Shown in pieces: positions 38,567 to 48,050 of a stretch of 64,000 nucleotides of DNA (position 1 is the stretch's first letter; every line of letters starts with the position of its first letter). Origin of the DNA: Agrobacterium larrymoorei (GTDB taxonomy: Bacteria > Pseudomonadota > Alphaproteobacteria > Rhizobiales > Rhizobiaceae); the NCBI RefSeq assembly GCF_005145045.1, contig NZ_CP039693.1, forward strand, positions 310,001 through 374,000, given 5' to 3'. Under the pieces are notes generated by a model that was given only the letters and a program-made list of their open reading frames with translations, made no database searches and was not told where the DNA came from. The position numbers were made by a program, and so were the translations under genes.

Positions 38567-39748
38567 ATGACCCATATTCTCTACCTCGCGCATGATCTTG
38601 CAGACCCCGCCATCCGGCGGCGCGTCATGACGCTGCAGGCGGGCGGTGCAACCGTCCTGCTTGCAGGGTTCAGGCGCGGCGAGAATGCGCTGGCGCAGGT
38701 GGATGGTCTGACGCCGGTCGTGCTTGGCGAAACGGCCGATGGCCGTTTTGCCCAGCGCATCGCTTCGGTCGTCAAATCCAGCTTTGGCCTTGCCGCCAAG
38801 CTGAGAGGCGTTGCAAAGCCCGACATCATTCTGGCGCGCAATCTGGAAATGCTGGCGCTTGCCCGCCGGGCCAACGCGCTGTTTGGCGCCGATGTGCCGG
38901 TGGTCTATGAATGCCTCGACATTCACCGCCTGCTGCTGAACGACGGTTTGCCGGGAAAACTGCTGAATGCCGCGCAGCGTTTCCTTGCCAAAAACGCACG
39001 CCTGCTGATCACCAGTTCGCCTGCCTTCGTCGACAATTATTTTGCGCCGCGCTCCGGGCTCGATCTTCCCGTGCTGCTTCAGGAAAACAGGGTTCTGATG
39101 CTGGGCTCTGAAGCGACGCCTGAGCCTTTGCCGCGCGTGCCGGCTGCGGGAGAGGCGTGGAAGATCGGCTGGTTCGGTGCATTGCGCTGCCGCAAATCGC
39201 TGCAGATTCTGACCGATTTTGCCGAGCGGATGGATGGGCGTGTGGACGTGGTTTTGCGCGGACGCCCCGCCTATTCGGAGTTCGATGACTTCGACGGCAT
39301 CGTCGCCAAAGCGCCGCATGTCACGTTCCACGGGCCGTACAGGAACCCCGAGGATCTCGCCTCGATCTATAATGAGGTGCAGTTCACCTGGGCGATAGAC
39401 TTCTTCGAAGAGGGGCAGAACTCCAGCTGGCTGTTGCCGAACCGGCTGTATGAGGGCTGCCTTTATGGCACCCTGCCCATTGCCGTTTCCGGCACGCAAA
39501 CCGCGCGCTTCCTGCAAAAGCGCGACATCGGCTTTGTTTTGCCGCAGGCCGATGCGGACACGCTTGCGGCGCTGTTCACCGGTCTGGATGAGCAGATTTA
39601 TACCGACGCCTTCGAAAAACTGTCTGCCGTCGACCGGCATCAATGGGTAACGGACCGGGATGATTGCGAGCAGCTTGTGCGCAGGCTTCAGGCGCTGTCT
39701 TCGCCTGACGGCCAACGCGCTGCCGATGCCGCGCTTTCCACGGTTTGA
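38567..39748 (+). CDS. exoL: Glycosyltransferase, ExoL-like
   Basis: 393-residue protein of the glycosyltransferase 4-like type. Visible segments are a Rossmann-like start (ILYLAHDLADPAIRRRV), VVYECLDIHRLLL, an acceptor/donor cleft segment KIGWFGALRCRKSLQIL and LLPNRLYEGCLYGTLPIAVSG. Length and position between exoK and exoA match ExoL, which adds a beta-1,4-glucose to the lipid-linked succinoglycan intermediate. No transmembrane segment. Activity is inferred from family and order. Confidence 0.82.
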   Translation: MTHILYLAHDLADPAIRRRVMTLQAGGATVLLAGFRRGENALAQVDGLTPVVLGETADGRFAQRIASVVKSSFGLAAKLRGVAKPDIILARNLEMLALARRANALFGADVPVVYECLDIHRLLLNDGLPGKLLNAAQRFLAKNARLLITSSPAFVDNYFAPRSGLDLPVLLQENRVLMLGSEATPEPLPRVPAAGEAWKIGWFGALRCRKSLQILTDFAERMDGRVDVVLRGRPAYSEFDDFDGIVAKAPHVTFHGPYRNPEDLASIYNEVQFTWAIDFFEEGQNSSWLLPNRLYEGCLYGTLPIAVSGTQTARFLQKRDIGFVLPQADADTLAALFTGLDEQIYTDAFEKLSAVDRHQWVTDRDDCEQLVRRLQALSSPDGQRAADAALSTV

Positions 39749-39762
39749 GCTGGGGACAAGAG

Positions 39763-40779
39763 ATGAAACTACCGACCATTCCCGATATCAAGACGCTGAT
39801 CGTCATCCCTTGTCTTAACGAGGCCGAGACGATCGACGATCTTCTCCTGAAATTCTCCAGCACGCTGAACGGCCCGGATGATCGCATCGTGGTGGCCGAT
39901 GGCGGCAGCACGGATGGCACGCGCGATATCGTTGCCGACTTCTCGCGTCAGGACCCGCGGGTCATTCTTCTGGCCAATCCCAAGCGCATTCAAAGCGCGG
40001 GCATCAATCTTGCCATCGACGTGTTCGGCAAGGATTACGACTATCTGATCCGTATCGATGCGCATGGCGATTATCCGGATGATTACTGCTACCGGCTGTT
40101 ACAGGATGCGGTCGAAACCGGTGCGGATTCGGTTGTCGTCGCCATGGATACGGTCGGCCACAGCACGTTCCAGAAGGCGACTGCGATTGCGCAGAATTCC
40201 AAGCTCGGCAATGGCGGCTCCAAGCACCGCGAGGGCGCCAAGGGCCATTGGATCGATCACGGCCATCATGCCTTGATGCGCATCGCCGCCTTTACCGAAG
40301 TTGGCGGCTATGACGAAGGCTTCAGCCATAATGAAGATGCCGAACTGGACCATCGTTTACGAAAAGCGGGCTTCCGTATCTGGATGACCGACAAGACGCG
40401 CATGACCTATTATCCGCGTGCAAGCGTTCGTCCGCTGTTCAAGCAATATCTGGCCTATGGCCGGGGGCGTGCCAAGAACCTGCTCAAGCACCGCACCCTG
40501 CCGAAAATCCGCCAGATGATCCCGCTGTCCGTCCTGCCCGTGGTCATTCTTGCGCTGTTGGGCTTCGTGCACTGGATTGCGCTCGTGCCGCTGTGCCTCT
40601 GGATTGCCGCATGCTTAAGCTATGGCGTGTGGATGGCCATCGGCCAGAGGAACCCCTATGGCCCGCTTGCCGCGCTGTCTGCGATGATCATGCATCTGGC
40701 CTGGTCGACCGGCTTCTGGCTGGAACTCATCGGCTCCTTCGTCGCGCCCGCACCCTTTGCGAGAAAGGCAGTGTCATGA
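39763..40779 (+). CDS. exoA: Glycosyltransferase, ExoA-like (beta-1,3-glucosyl)
   Basis: 338-residue GT2 glycosyltransferase. The nucleotide-sugar pocket is VIPCLNEAETIDDLL and VADGGSTDGTRDI, the DxD-like motif is RIDAHGDYP, and a (Q/R)xxRW-like acceptor region reads YLAYGRGRAKNLLKH. Two to three hydrophobic helices occupy the C-terminus (about 250-325). This matches ExoA, which adds the first glucose to the lipid-linked galactose laid down by ExoY. The ATG at 39763 is favoured over an upstream in-frame start at 39745. The stop overlaps the exoM start. Confidence 0.87.
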   Translation: MKLPTIPDIKTLIVIPCLNEAETIDDLLLKFSSTLNGPDDRIVVADGGSTDGTRDIVADFSRQDPRVILLANPKRIQSAGINLAIDVFGKDYDYLIRIDAHGDYPDDYCYRLLQDAVETGADSVVVAMDTVGHSTFQKATAIAQNSKLGNGGSKHREGAKGHWIDHGHHALMRIAAFTEVGGYDEGFSHNEDAELDHRLRKAGFRIWMTDKTRMTYYPRASVRPLFKQYLAYGRGRAKNLLKHRTLPKIRQMIPLSVLPVVILALLGFVHWIALVPLCLWIAACLSYGVWMAIGQRNPYGPLAALSAMIMHLAWSTGFWLELIGSFVAPAPFARKAVS

Positions 40780-41708
40780 CCTCCAATTCCGCCTCTGCGA
40801 CAAAGGTCGATATCGGCATCTGCACCTACCGCCGCCTGGCGGTGGTTGCGACGCTGAAGTCGCTGTTCGAACTGGACGTGCCGGAAGGCGTCTCCGTCCG
40901 GCTGATCGTCGCCGACAATGATGCCGAACCATCGGCAAAGGACAGTATCGACCGGCTGCGCGAGACCTCGCCATTTGAGATCAGCTATATCCACTGCCCG
41001 ATGTCGAATATCTCGATTGCCCGCAATGCCTGCCTGTCCGCCTGTGAAGCGGATTATCTGGCCTTCATCGACGATGATGAAACGGCACCGCGCAACTGGC
41101 TCTCCGAGCTTTTGAAGACGGCGAGAGAGACCGATGCGGAAGCCGTGCTCGGTCCCGTGACGGCACTCTACAAGGACAATGTGCCCGGCTGGATGAAGAA
41201 GGGTGACTTCCATTCCACTTTCCCCGTTTGGGTCAATGGCGAGATCATCACCGGCTATACCTGCAACACGCTTTTGAAGATGGATGCTCCATCGGTCAGC
41301 GGACGGCGCTTTGCCCTGTCGCTGGGCCAAAGCGGCGGTGAGGACACGCACTTCTTCACCCATATGCATGCGGATGGCGGACGCATTGCCTATGCGCAAC
41401 ATGCGATGCTGACCGAACCCGTGCCGGATACGCGCGCAAGCTTCATGTGGCTGGCAAAGCGCCGCTTCCGCTCCGGCCAGACGCATGGGCGGCTGAAGGC
41501 GGAGCAGAAGACCGGGCTGAAGCGCCTGCCGCTCATCGTCGCGACGGTAGCGAAGATCGTCTACAGCGCGGTCTTCACAGTTCTGACCGCCTTCGACCCG
41601 GTCCGCCGCACGCGCTCTGCCCTGCGCACGGCGCTGCATGCAGGCGCGCTCAGCGGCATCTTCGGCGTGCGCGAAATCCGTCAATATGGAACGGTGGAGG
41701 CTGCATGA
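40776..41708 (+). CDS. exoM: Glycosyltransferase, ExoM-like (beta-1,4-glucosyl)
   Basis: 310-residue GT2 enzyme. KVDIGICTYRRLAVVATLKSL begins the donor domain, VADNDAEPS follows, and FIDDDETAP is the metal-binding DDD motif. FVGGEDT-like acceptor chemistry appears as SGGEDTHFFTHM. The length equals ExoM (about 309). It overlaps exoA at the start and exoO at the stop by four bases each, so the three are coupled. ExoM adds the third glucose of the succinoglycan backbone/side chain; this is inferred by homology. Confidence 0.87.
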   Translation: MTSNSASATKVDIGICTYRRLAVVATLKSLFELDVPEGVSVRLIVADNDAEPSAKDSIDRLRETSPFEISYIHCPMSNISIARNACLSACEADYLAFIDDDETAPRNWLSELLKTARETDAEAVLGPVTALYKDNVPGWMKKGDFHSTFPVWVNGEIITGYTCNTLLKMDAPSVSGRRFALSLGQSGGEDTHFFTHMHADGGRIAYAQHAMLTEPVPDTRASFMWLAKRRFRSGQTHGRLKAEQKTGLKRLPLIVATVAKIVYSAVFTVLTAFDPVRRTRSALRTALHAGALSGIFGVREIRQYGTVEAA

Positions 41709-42694
41709 GCGCGCTGCACACGCAACCGGATGTCAGCTTCATCATCGCGGCCTATAATTCTGCGGATACGATCGTTCCCGCCATCGAAAGTGCTCTGACG
41801 CAGCAGGGCGTGTCGCTTGAGGTCATCGTCGTGGACGATTGTTCCTCGGATGCGACGCGCGAGATCGTCGGTGCGCTTGCCGAAGGCGAACCGCGCGTCA
41901 AGCTCCTTGCACTTCAGCAAAATCTCGGGCCCGGCGGCGCGCGCAATGCAGGCATCGATGCAGCACGTGGACGCTGGATTGCCGTTCTCGATTCCGACGA
42001 TTTGATCTATCAGGATCGCAGCGCCCGCATGATCTGGCGCGCCGAGCAGGCCAATGCGCAGATCGCGGTCGATAATCTGGACGTGGTCTATCTGGACGGG
42101 CGCCCGAAGGACACGATGTTCTGCCAGAAATTCCTGACGCAGAAAGAGACCTTGACGCTTGAAGAGTTCATCGGCTCGAACATCCTGTTCAAGTCCACCT
42201 TCAATTACGGCTACATGAAGCCGATGTTCCGGCGTGACTTCCTCAATGAAAACGGCCTCCGGTTCCGCCCCGATCTGCGGATCGGCGAGGATTACCTGCT
42301 GCTTGCTTCCGCTCTGGCCAAAGGTGGCCTCTGCGCCATCGAACCGACGCCGGGCTATGTCTACAACATCCGCGAAGGCTCCATCTCGCGCGTTCTGGAA
42401 CTGCGCCATGTCGATGCGATGATTGCGGCAGACCGCGATTTCCTCGCCGAGTTCACCCTTCTACCCGCCGCCATGGATGCCCAAAAGGCCCGCACCCGAA
42501 GCCTCATCGAAGCCCGCCACTTCCTCATCCTCGTCGACAGCATCAAACGCCGCTCACCAACCGGCATAATCCATGTCGCACTCAAAAACCCACGCGCAAT
42601 GCGACACCTCACTATGCCGATTGCGGTACGGCTGAAGAAACTACGGGAGGCGATTTTTCCGTCTCAAATCAACGCGCACGGGAAAAGACTCTGA
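41705..42694 (+). CDS. exoO: Glycosyltransferase, ExoO-like (beta-1,6-glucosyl)
   Basis: 329-residue GT2 glycosyltransferase. DVSFIIAAYNSADTIVPAIESAL, VVDDCSSDATREI and AVLDSDDLIY are the standard donor and metal motifs, and RIGEDYLLLASAL supplies the ED acceptor motif. Size and order match ExoO, which starts the succinoglycan side chain with a beta-1,6-glucose. It is the last gene of this string. The ExoU and ExoW transferases that would extend the side chain are not present in this window. Confidence 0.87.
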   Translation: MSALHTQPDVSFIIAAYNSADTIVPAIESALTQQGVSLEVIVVDDCSSDATREIVGALAEGEPRVKLLALQQNLGPGGARNAGIDAARGRWIAVLDSDDLIYQDRSARMIWRAEQANAQIAVDNLDVVYLDGRPKDTMFCQKFLTQKETLTLEEFIGSNILFKSTFNYGYMKPMFRRDFLNENGLRFRPDLRIGEDYLLLASALAKGGLCAIEPTPGYVYNIREGSISRVLELRHVDAMIAADRDFLAEFTLLPAAMDAQKARTRSLIEARHFLILVDSIKRRSPTGIIHVALKNPRAMRHLTMPIAVRLKKLREAIFPSQINAHGKRL

Positions 42695-42767
42695 TAGATA
42701 ACGGGCTGAAAGACCCCGAAAGTCTCAGGGAATACTGATCAGTCTGACCTGACAGACCTGTGGTTTC

Positions 42768-42786
42768 AGCACTTCTTTGAGGTGCT
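42768..42786. terminator. Hairpin between convergent exoO and the exoP-linked gene
   Basis: AGCACTTC, TTT, GAGGTGCT: an 8-bp stem with one G-T pair, followed on the plus strand by AAGACATTTT. It lies 74 bases after exoO and 56 before the convergent stop. A weak bidirectional terminator is likely. Confidence 0.55.
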
Positions 42787-42841
42787 AAGACATTTTAGGT
42801 ACTTGTTCTGACGTGTCGTCCAGACGCAAAACCGCTTCGCA

Positions 42842-43573
42842 CTAAAAGACGGTTTGCAATGATCTGTTTCGCTCAAACCTATGTTCGTCTGGAGAGCCGC
42901 CGATAGGTGGGCACGACGGATTTAGTTTTTCTATGACCTTCGAAACGCGAGCATTCGGAGCAGGCAATCTGCTTCGCAACTTCTCTGCCATGGAAGAGCA
43001 TAGAATTTTCAGATCATCCTCGAGCGGCGCTGCAGCGCTTGCCAATGAAGCCTCGGTGAGACGATTATATAGAAAATAGCGCGCTGAAAGCGCGTTCTCT
43101 TCCGCTGGTGAGTATGCCTGGGAGAGTGACAGAAGGCGTGAAATCTCCTCGGGCTGTTCAGCGGAAGCTTGCCGTATCATCGCATATCGTGCCCAAAGAT
43201 TACCGTCTGTGGGTAGGCAACTCAGCGTGTGCTGCAAAAAGGTGTCGGTGAGTTGCAGCGCCCCAAGCCATCTCTCATAATCCACATTCGGATTATGTTT
43301 ATCCATGTCTGCCAGGAGGACTGTCAGAAACGGTTTTACGAATGCCGACTGACACTCTTTGTCGATATTCGATTTATAGCTATCACTGATCAGCCTGTCC
43401 AACGTCTTAGCCTCGACAGGTTTACCTTTCTCGATCTGCCGCGCCCAATACTGCAAGTCCGCATAACGGGCATATCGAGCCACTTGATCAGCAGCGTATA
43501 TAAACACGCAACAAGCCAATATGCCCAGGAGGATCACCGATATTGGATTTTGGCGAAGTCCTGCCAAGATCAA
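42842..43573 (-). CDS. Single-pass membrane protein encoded at the 3' end of the exoP operon
   Basis: About 243 residues with one N-terminal transmembrane helix (ISVILLGILACCVFIYAADQ, about residues 10-30). It is followed by a largely helical, probably periplasmic part ending in PSCPPIGGSPDEHRFERNRSLQTVF. The only start consistent with the upstream gene is a TTG overlapping the exoP stop (TTGA). A frame open further upstream runs through exoP out of frame and is rejected. The family is not recognised. Three Cys residues lie in the exported part. Coupling to exoP suggests a helper of polymer assembly, but there is no direct evidence. Confidence 0.65.
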   Translation of the reverse strand: MILAGLRQNPISVILLGILACCVFIYAADQVARYARYADLQYWARQIEKGKPVEAKTLDRLISDSYKSNIDKECQSAFVKPFLTVLLADMDKHNPNVDYERWLGALQLTDTFLQHTLSCLPTDGNLWARYAMIRQASAEQPEEISRLLSLSQAYSPAEENALSARYFLYNRLTEASLASAAAPLEDDLKILCSSMAEKLRSRLPAPNARVSKVIEKLNPSCPPIGGSPDEHRFERNRSLQTVF

Positions 43574-45870
43574 GCGGCGTCCTGATAATATTTCGTATAT
43601 TGGGAGTGGTAGTACTCGCTTGAGCCGAAGGATCTGTAAAGCTTGAGCTTTCGCTGATCGACCTTGTTGAGAATAACACCAAGGCATTTGTTTCGGACTT
43701 CCACTTCGGCCCTGAGTAGCTGGCGCACGACATGTCTTGCCGTCCTGCCCCATTCGACAACCATCAGGAAGCCGTCTACGCGAGAAGCTATTGCACGGGC
43801 GTCAACAACCGGGCCGAGTGGAGGCAAATCCAGCACGATGTAATCTGCATTCGCGCTGAGTGTCGTCAGGATGCCCCGCATGGCTGGGGATGCAAGCAAT
43901 TCAGAAGAATGCGGCACACGATGCTTGATCACGGTTGGCAGAAACGCGAGGCCAGTCTTCGGATCCCGAAGTAACAGGCTACGGGGATCACGATTTTCAA
44001 GCACCGCTTCAAGCAGTCCTGCCTCTGCATGAGAGCCGATTGCTCTCGTTGCGCCCGGGTTCCTTAAGTCGCAATCGATCAATACCGTGCGGTTGCCCTG
44101 ATCGGCGAGCAGTTGAGCGAAGTTGATGGAGGTCATCGACTTGCCTTCGCCAGGCAGAGACGAAACAACCCCGATGATCTTACATTCCTTCCCTACCATT
44201 CCAAGGTCTGCAGATAGTTTTGCACTTCGCAACGTTTCTGCAAAAGAGGACAGAGGGTTTTCAACGACGTAATTCGACACCGAGTTCGTTTTGAACAGCT
44301 CTCCAACCGGTAATTTGGAACCGGGCGGAGCAGACAATCGACGGCCTGCGATGAGTGGGGTCATGCCAAGGAATTCGAGCTTCAACGTGTCGCGAACCTG
44401 ATCACCGGTTCTGAAAAAGCGATCACGGATTTCCCTGAATGCCGCGAAACCACAGCCTACAGCGCCGCCCATTACGATAAAGAGTGCTAGGATAAGCGGC
44501 TTTTTCGGGTGGCTCGGCGATTTGGGTGGGGATGCACGGGTAATGACACGCGCTTCGGTGACCGGGAAGGACTGCTGTTGTACAGCCTCCTGATAACGTT
44601 GAAGGAAAGTCTGGTAGAGGTTTTTGTAGGTCTCGGCTTCGCGCTCAAGCTCTCGCAGCTGCACTTGTGTTTCGTTTGCAGATGCGCTGATACCGGTTGC
44701 CTGTGAGACGCTGTCATTCAGGCTCTTCTCACGGGCCTTCGCAACATCAAGATCGCTTTTGTAACTTTCGGCGATGCGGTTGAGTTCTTCGAACATAAGC
44801 CGCTGATACTCGGCCATTTCACTGCGCATGCGAATTGCCTGCACATGGTTGGCACCAAGCCTGGCGGAAATCTGGGCTTCCCGCTTGGACGCGTCCAGAT
44901 ATTTTTGCCGCAGCTCGTTGGAAATCGTGCTTCCCAAAACATCGGTGACGATGGCATCCGTTTGGCCGGATGCGATTATCTGCTGGATGCGCTGAAGGCG
45001 TGCTTCCGCCTTGGACGTATCCGACTGCGCAACGATGAGAGCACTGTTCAATTCGGACAGCTGCTGATCCGACACGAGAACGGAGCCCGCAGATACGAGA
45101 TTATTGGTCGTGCGGAATTTTTGAACCGCAAGGTCAGAATCGAGAGCTCTCTGGCGCAATTCCGCAATACGGTTCTGCAGCCAGTCGCTCGCGCGCCGCG
45201 TTGCTTCGTATTTCGAGTTCAGCTTGTCGACAAGATAGATGTCCCCGAAAGCATTGGCAATTTTGGCGGACAGCTCCGGCGATGGGGACGTGTATTTCAC
45301 GTCCAGAACATAGGTTCGTCCGACCCTGGTCACGTCCAGATTGTCTACAAGCTTGCGTTCCGCTGCAAAGTGTCTGGCGGCTGCATCATCTTTCTCGGCC
45401 TCATCGGACACGAACCATTGCGATACATTCAGAAGGGAACGTAACGTTCCGATCAGCTGTGCAATTGCGGAGCGATCATCCGCCATGAACACCGGGTCAT
45501 TGGCGAGAAAGAGCTTATCAACCACGGCACTGGCGATGGTATCCGACTTGAATATTTCAACCTGGCTGAGGATCGAAGACTCGTCTTCCATAAGGCTACC
45601 GCCAGAAGACCCAATGCTTGACAGTTGATCTGCTAGTTGTCCGTTGCCTCTGTCGATAAGCACGCTGACATCCGCGGTGAACAGTGGCACCGCGGTAAGA
45701 ATGTTGATGATCCCGAGAACGACAGCAACGGCCACACTTGCCGCAACGATCTTCCATTGGCGTCTTGCAATCGCAATCACGCTTTCGATGTCAAGAAAAC
45801 TTTCCTGCTGGCTCGCGTCAGCATTGTCTTCGCGCGAAAATGCGTGAATTTCCTTATTATAGAGCTGCAA
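43570..45870 (-). CDS. exoP: Polysaccharide co-polymerase with tyrosine autokinase domain (ExoP/Wzc-like)
   Basis: 766-residue inner-membrane protein. The N-terminal Wzz domain has TM1 at about 39-61. Long periplasmic coiled-coil segments span about 210-430, and the Pro-rich motif ASPPKSPSHPKKP leads into TM2 at about 458-478. The cytoplasmic BY-kinase has Walker A SSLPGEGKS (about 571-579), Walker A' VLIDCDLR (596-603) and Walker B YIVLDLPP. The C-terminal tyrosine cluster is EYYHSQYTKYY (752-762), plus Tyr745. It controls chain length and export of the polymer through cyclic autophosphorylation. It lies downstream of the Wza-like and Wzy-like genes on the same strand. Confidence 0.93.
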   Translation of the reverse strand: MQLYNKEIHAFSREDNADASQQESFLDIESVIAIARRQWKIVAASVAVAVVLGIINILTAVPLFTADVSVLIDRGNGQLADQLSSIGSSGGSLMEDESSILSQVEIFKSDTIASAVVDKLFLANDPVFMADDRSAIAQLIGTLRSLLNVSQWFVSDEAEKDDAAARHFAAERKLVDNLDVTRVGRTYVLDVKYTSPSPELSAKIANAFGDIYLVDKLNSKYEATRRASDWLQNRIAELRQRALDSDLAVQKFRTTNNLVSAGSVLVSDQQLSELNSALIVAQSDTSKAEARLQRIQQIIASGQTDAIVTDVLGSTISNELRQKYLDASKREAQISARLGANHVQAIRMRSEMAEYQRLMFEELNRIAESYKSDLDVAKAREKSLNDSVSQATGISASANETQVQLRELEREAETYKNLYQTFLQRYQEAVQQQSFPVTEARVITRASPPKSPSHPKKPLILALFIVMGGAVGCGFAAFREIRDRFFRTGDQVRDTLKLEFLGMTPLIAGRRLSAPPGSKLPVGELFKTNSVSNYVVENPLSSFAETLRSAKLSADLGMVGKECKIIGVVSSLPGEGKSMTSINFAQLLADQGNRTVLIDCDLRNPGATRAIGSHAEAGLLEAVLENRDPRSLLLRDPKTGLAFLPTVIKHRVPHSSELLASPAMRGILTTLSANADYIVLDLPPLGPVVDARAIASRVDGFLMVVEWGRTARHVVRQLLRAEVEVRNKCLGVILNKVDQRKLKLYRSFGSSEYYHSQYTKYYQDAA

Positions 45871-45911
45871 GAGCGCCTCATTTCCGTTGCGTCTTTACCC
45901 CGCCAGGGGGC

Positions 45912-46592
45912 TTACTGGGTCGTTACACTCACGGCGATGATCGTTGAAGATCCGGCGCTGGCCGTCGAAAAATAAGGGCTGCTTGCACCGGCGCTGAATG
46001 CAGAATTGCCAGAATCCGTTCCACCTGCACCAGCTGTGGTGCCGGTGGCATTGACACCACCACCCGCAGTGCCATTGCTGCCGATGGCCGAAGCGCCGGT
46101 GGCACCTGCTCCTCCCGCGCCAGCGGCACCCAGGGCGGCCGTTTCAGTTTCTGGAGTTGCACCCGCAAACGCCGTCTGCAATGCGGCGTTATCTGTTTCG
46201 GCAACTTCCTGCTGAATGCGCGCTGCATAATCAGGCTTTACCGGAACGCAGGCTGCGGCCGCACGTGCCAGACCAGCGCCCAGAGCAGCGACCTGCGCGG
46301 GATTAGCCTGGCTCGCGAGCGCAATAATGGGCGTCAAAGCTGCAGGATCGGTGCCAGCAAGTGCCCGAACACGGTTCGACATCAATATTCCGCCTGTCTG
46401 AAACTCGCTCAACAGGCCCGCTGGCGAGGACAGGAATGCCTGAATCGTGCTGTCCGGGAGACTTGCAGGAGCGACGAGACAGCTCGCGCCTCCAGAGGCC
46501 TGCGCCGACGCATCGTGTGCCAGCATCAACGAGAAGAGGACGCCGCACACCAAACCGTATTTCAAACCCTTCGCCACGACGGCACTCCCCAA
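45912..46592 (-). CDS. Exported Ala/Gly-rich protein of the exoP operon, unknown family
   Basis: 226 residues. A signal peptide (GLVCGVLFSLMLAHDASAQ) is followed by a helical part with two conserved-looking Cys residues (SCLVAP and AACVPVKP). From about residue 150 a low-complexity tail is rich in Gly, Ala, Thr and Ser, ending STIIAVSVTTQ. The first part (TIQAFLSSPAGLLSEF ... LAGTDPAALTPIIALAS ... AALGAGLARAAAACVP) resembles small secreted proteins found beside rhizobial exopolysaccharide genes, but no named family could be assigned. Its position between the Wza-like and ExoP-like genes suggests a periplasmic or surface role in export. Confidence 0.75.
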   Translation of the reverse strand: MGSAVVAKGLKYGLVCGVLFSLMLAHDASAQASGGASCLVAPASLPDSTIQAFLSSPAGLLSEFQTGGILMSNRVRALAGTDPAALTPIIALASQANPAQVAALGAGLARAAAACVPVKPDYAARIQQEVAETDNAALQTAFAGATPETETAALGAAGAGGAGATGASAIGSNGTAGGGVNATGTTAGAGGTDSGNSAFSAGASSPYFSTASAGSSTIIAVSVTTQ

Positions 46593-46699
46593 GAAAATTT
46601 ATACTTTATTCACTTTGTCTGATGGCACAAAAATATTATGCCAGCAAGAAGAAACCGAATATTAGAGTAAACGACTACAGTCGATACAAGCACTAATTG

Positions 46700-47920
46700 T
46701 TATCTCGTAAGTGTTCGTACGGAATCTCTAACAGAAACTGCATCGGACGGAACGCCTGCGGCAGTAGACGAGACGGAGTTGACAATGTTGAGGAACTTCA
46801 GAAGTTCAACAGAGTCTGCATTCGTAATGTAGATGATGTCCTTGTCCTGCATCGGGAATTTCTGAATTGCAAACAGGGCGGACGGATCCCGCATATTCGC
46901 ACGGAATACGACCGGCACTGTCTCAGACGTGAAGCGCGATACGTTTACGCCGATCTTTGCAAGCGAGTCCTTCGGGACGACGCGGTAGAGGAAAACCTGT
47001 GCCGGATCCGCTCGGGCATCGAGGACGCCGCCAGCTTTCGCAAGAGCTTCTCCGAAACTCAACTTGGATTCTTCAAAGTCAAATCTGCCATTCAGCCCAG
47101 ACGCGCCAAAAGCAGAATATGTGCGGCGCTCTCGATCGACGAGGATCGTATCGCCCGGTGCGACATAGATATTCTCGGCAGGCGTTGCGACCAGATAATC
47201 ATATTGTACGGTTGCGGAGCGTCCACCACGCTGAAGCGTGATCCGTGTTTCGATGCCCGGCGCGCTCAACCCGCCTGCTTCGGAAATTACGTCGAGAACC
47301 CGTTCGCCAGCTTCCGTCAACTCGATCTTTGCCGGTGAACGCACGTCTCCCAAAACGGCGGCCTGCGCAGAGCGGCTACTGATTTTGGTGATAAGCACCT
47401 GAGGCTCGATGGCGCGGTTTACGAGGCGGTCTTCGATTTCCTTCTGAACCGCTTCCACCGCCCTGCCGACAGCGCGCACGCGCCCGGCATATGGCACGCT
47501 CACTGTTCCGTTTCGGTCGATGGTCTGCTGCGGCAGAGACACGAAGTTCCCGGGTCGGCTGCCCGCATCGGAAGGAATGAACAGACCGCCGGATTGCGAT
47601 TCGAACACCGAAACCTGAACGACGTCACCCACGCCGAGCGGTAATGCGGGTGCACCGCCCCGCCCGCCGCCGAAGCCTTTAGACAGTGAAGTAGGCGCCG
47701 TATCTGAAACGAAGCTCAGCACGCTTTTATTGATATCCACCAGCGCATAATCGATTCCGACCGCGGCAGGCTTGTCTGCTGAAGTAACTTTTACGGCTGC
47801 CCCTGCCTCCACACTACGTGCGGCGGGTCCTGCGCTAGGGAGCGAAGTGCAGCTGGAAAGCGAAGTGGCTGCAATAAGCAGAAAAATGTGAGTCTTACTC
47901 CGCTTCAATTTCGTCCCCAT
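46700..47920 (-). CDS. Polysaccharide export lipoprotein (Wza/ExoF type)
   Basis: 406-residue outer-membrane export protein. The lipobox is LSSC with Cys24. The polysaccharide export domain begins at LGVGDVVQVSVFES (about residue 97), with VSLPQQTIDRNGTVSVPYAGRVRAVG. It is followed by SLBB-type repeats (VLGDVRSPAKIELTEAGERVLDVISEAGGL and IYVAPGDTILVDRERRTYSAFGASG). It would form the exit pore partnered with the ExoP-like kinase encoded downstream. The lipobox makes it Wza-like; rhizobial ExoF proteins are the nearest functional analogues. Confidence 0.9.
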   Translation of the reverse strand: MGTKLKRSKTHIFLLIAATSLSSCTSLPSAGPAARSVEAGAAVKVTSADKPAAVGIDYALVDINKSVLSFVSDTAPTSLSKGFGGGRGGAPALPLGVGDVVQVSVFESQSGGLFIPSDAGSRPGNFVSLPQQTIDRNGTVSVPYAGRVRAVGRAVEAVQKEIEDRLVNRAIEPQVLITKISSRSAQAAVLGDVRSPAKIELTEAGERVLDVISEAGGLSAPGIETRITLQRGGRSATVQYDYLVATPAENIYVAPGDTILVDRERRTYSAFGASGLNGRFDFEESKLSFGEALAKAGGVLDARADPAQVFLYRVVPKDSLAKIGVNVSRFTSETVPVVFRANMRDPSALFAIQKFPMQDKDIIYITNADSVELLKFLNIVNSVSSTAAGVPSDAVSVRDSVRTLTR

Positions 47921-48050
47921 GAAGCCAATATGTTACTCGGCAATAACATCAATTGAAGAATGAAATCCAGCGCCGTTTAGGATCAAGTTATGCTTGTGTT
48001 CAGCTTTGGAATGGATTGTTGCTGTTTAAACACATAGTGCTAACTCACGG

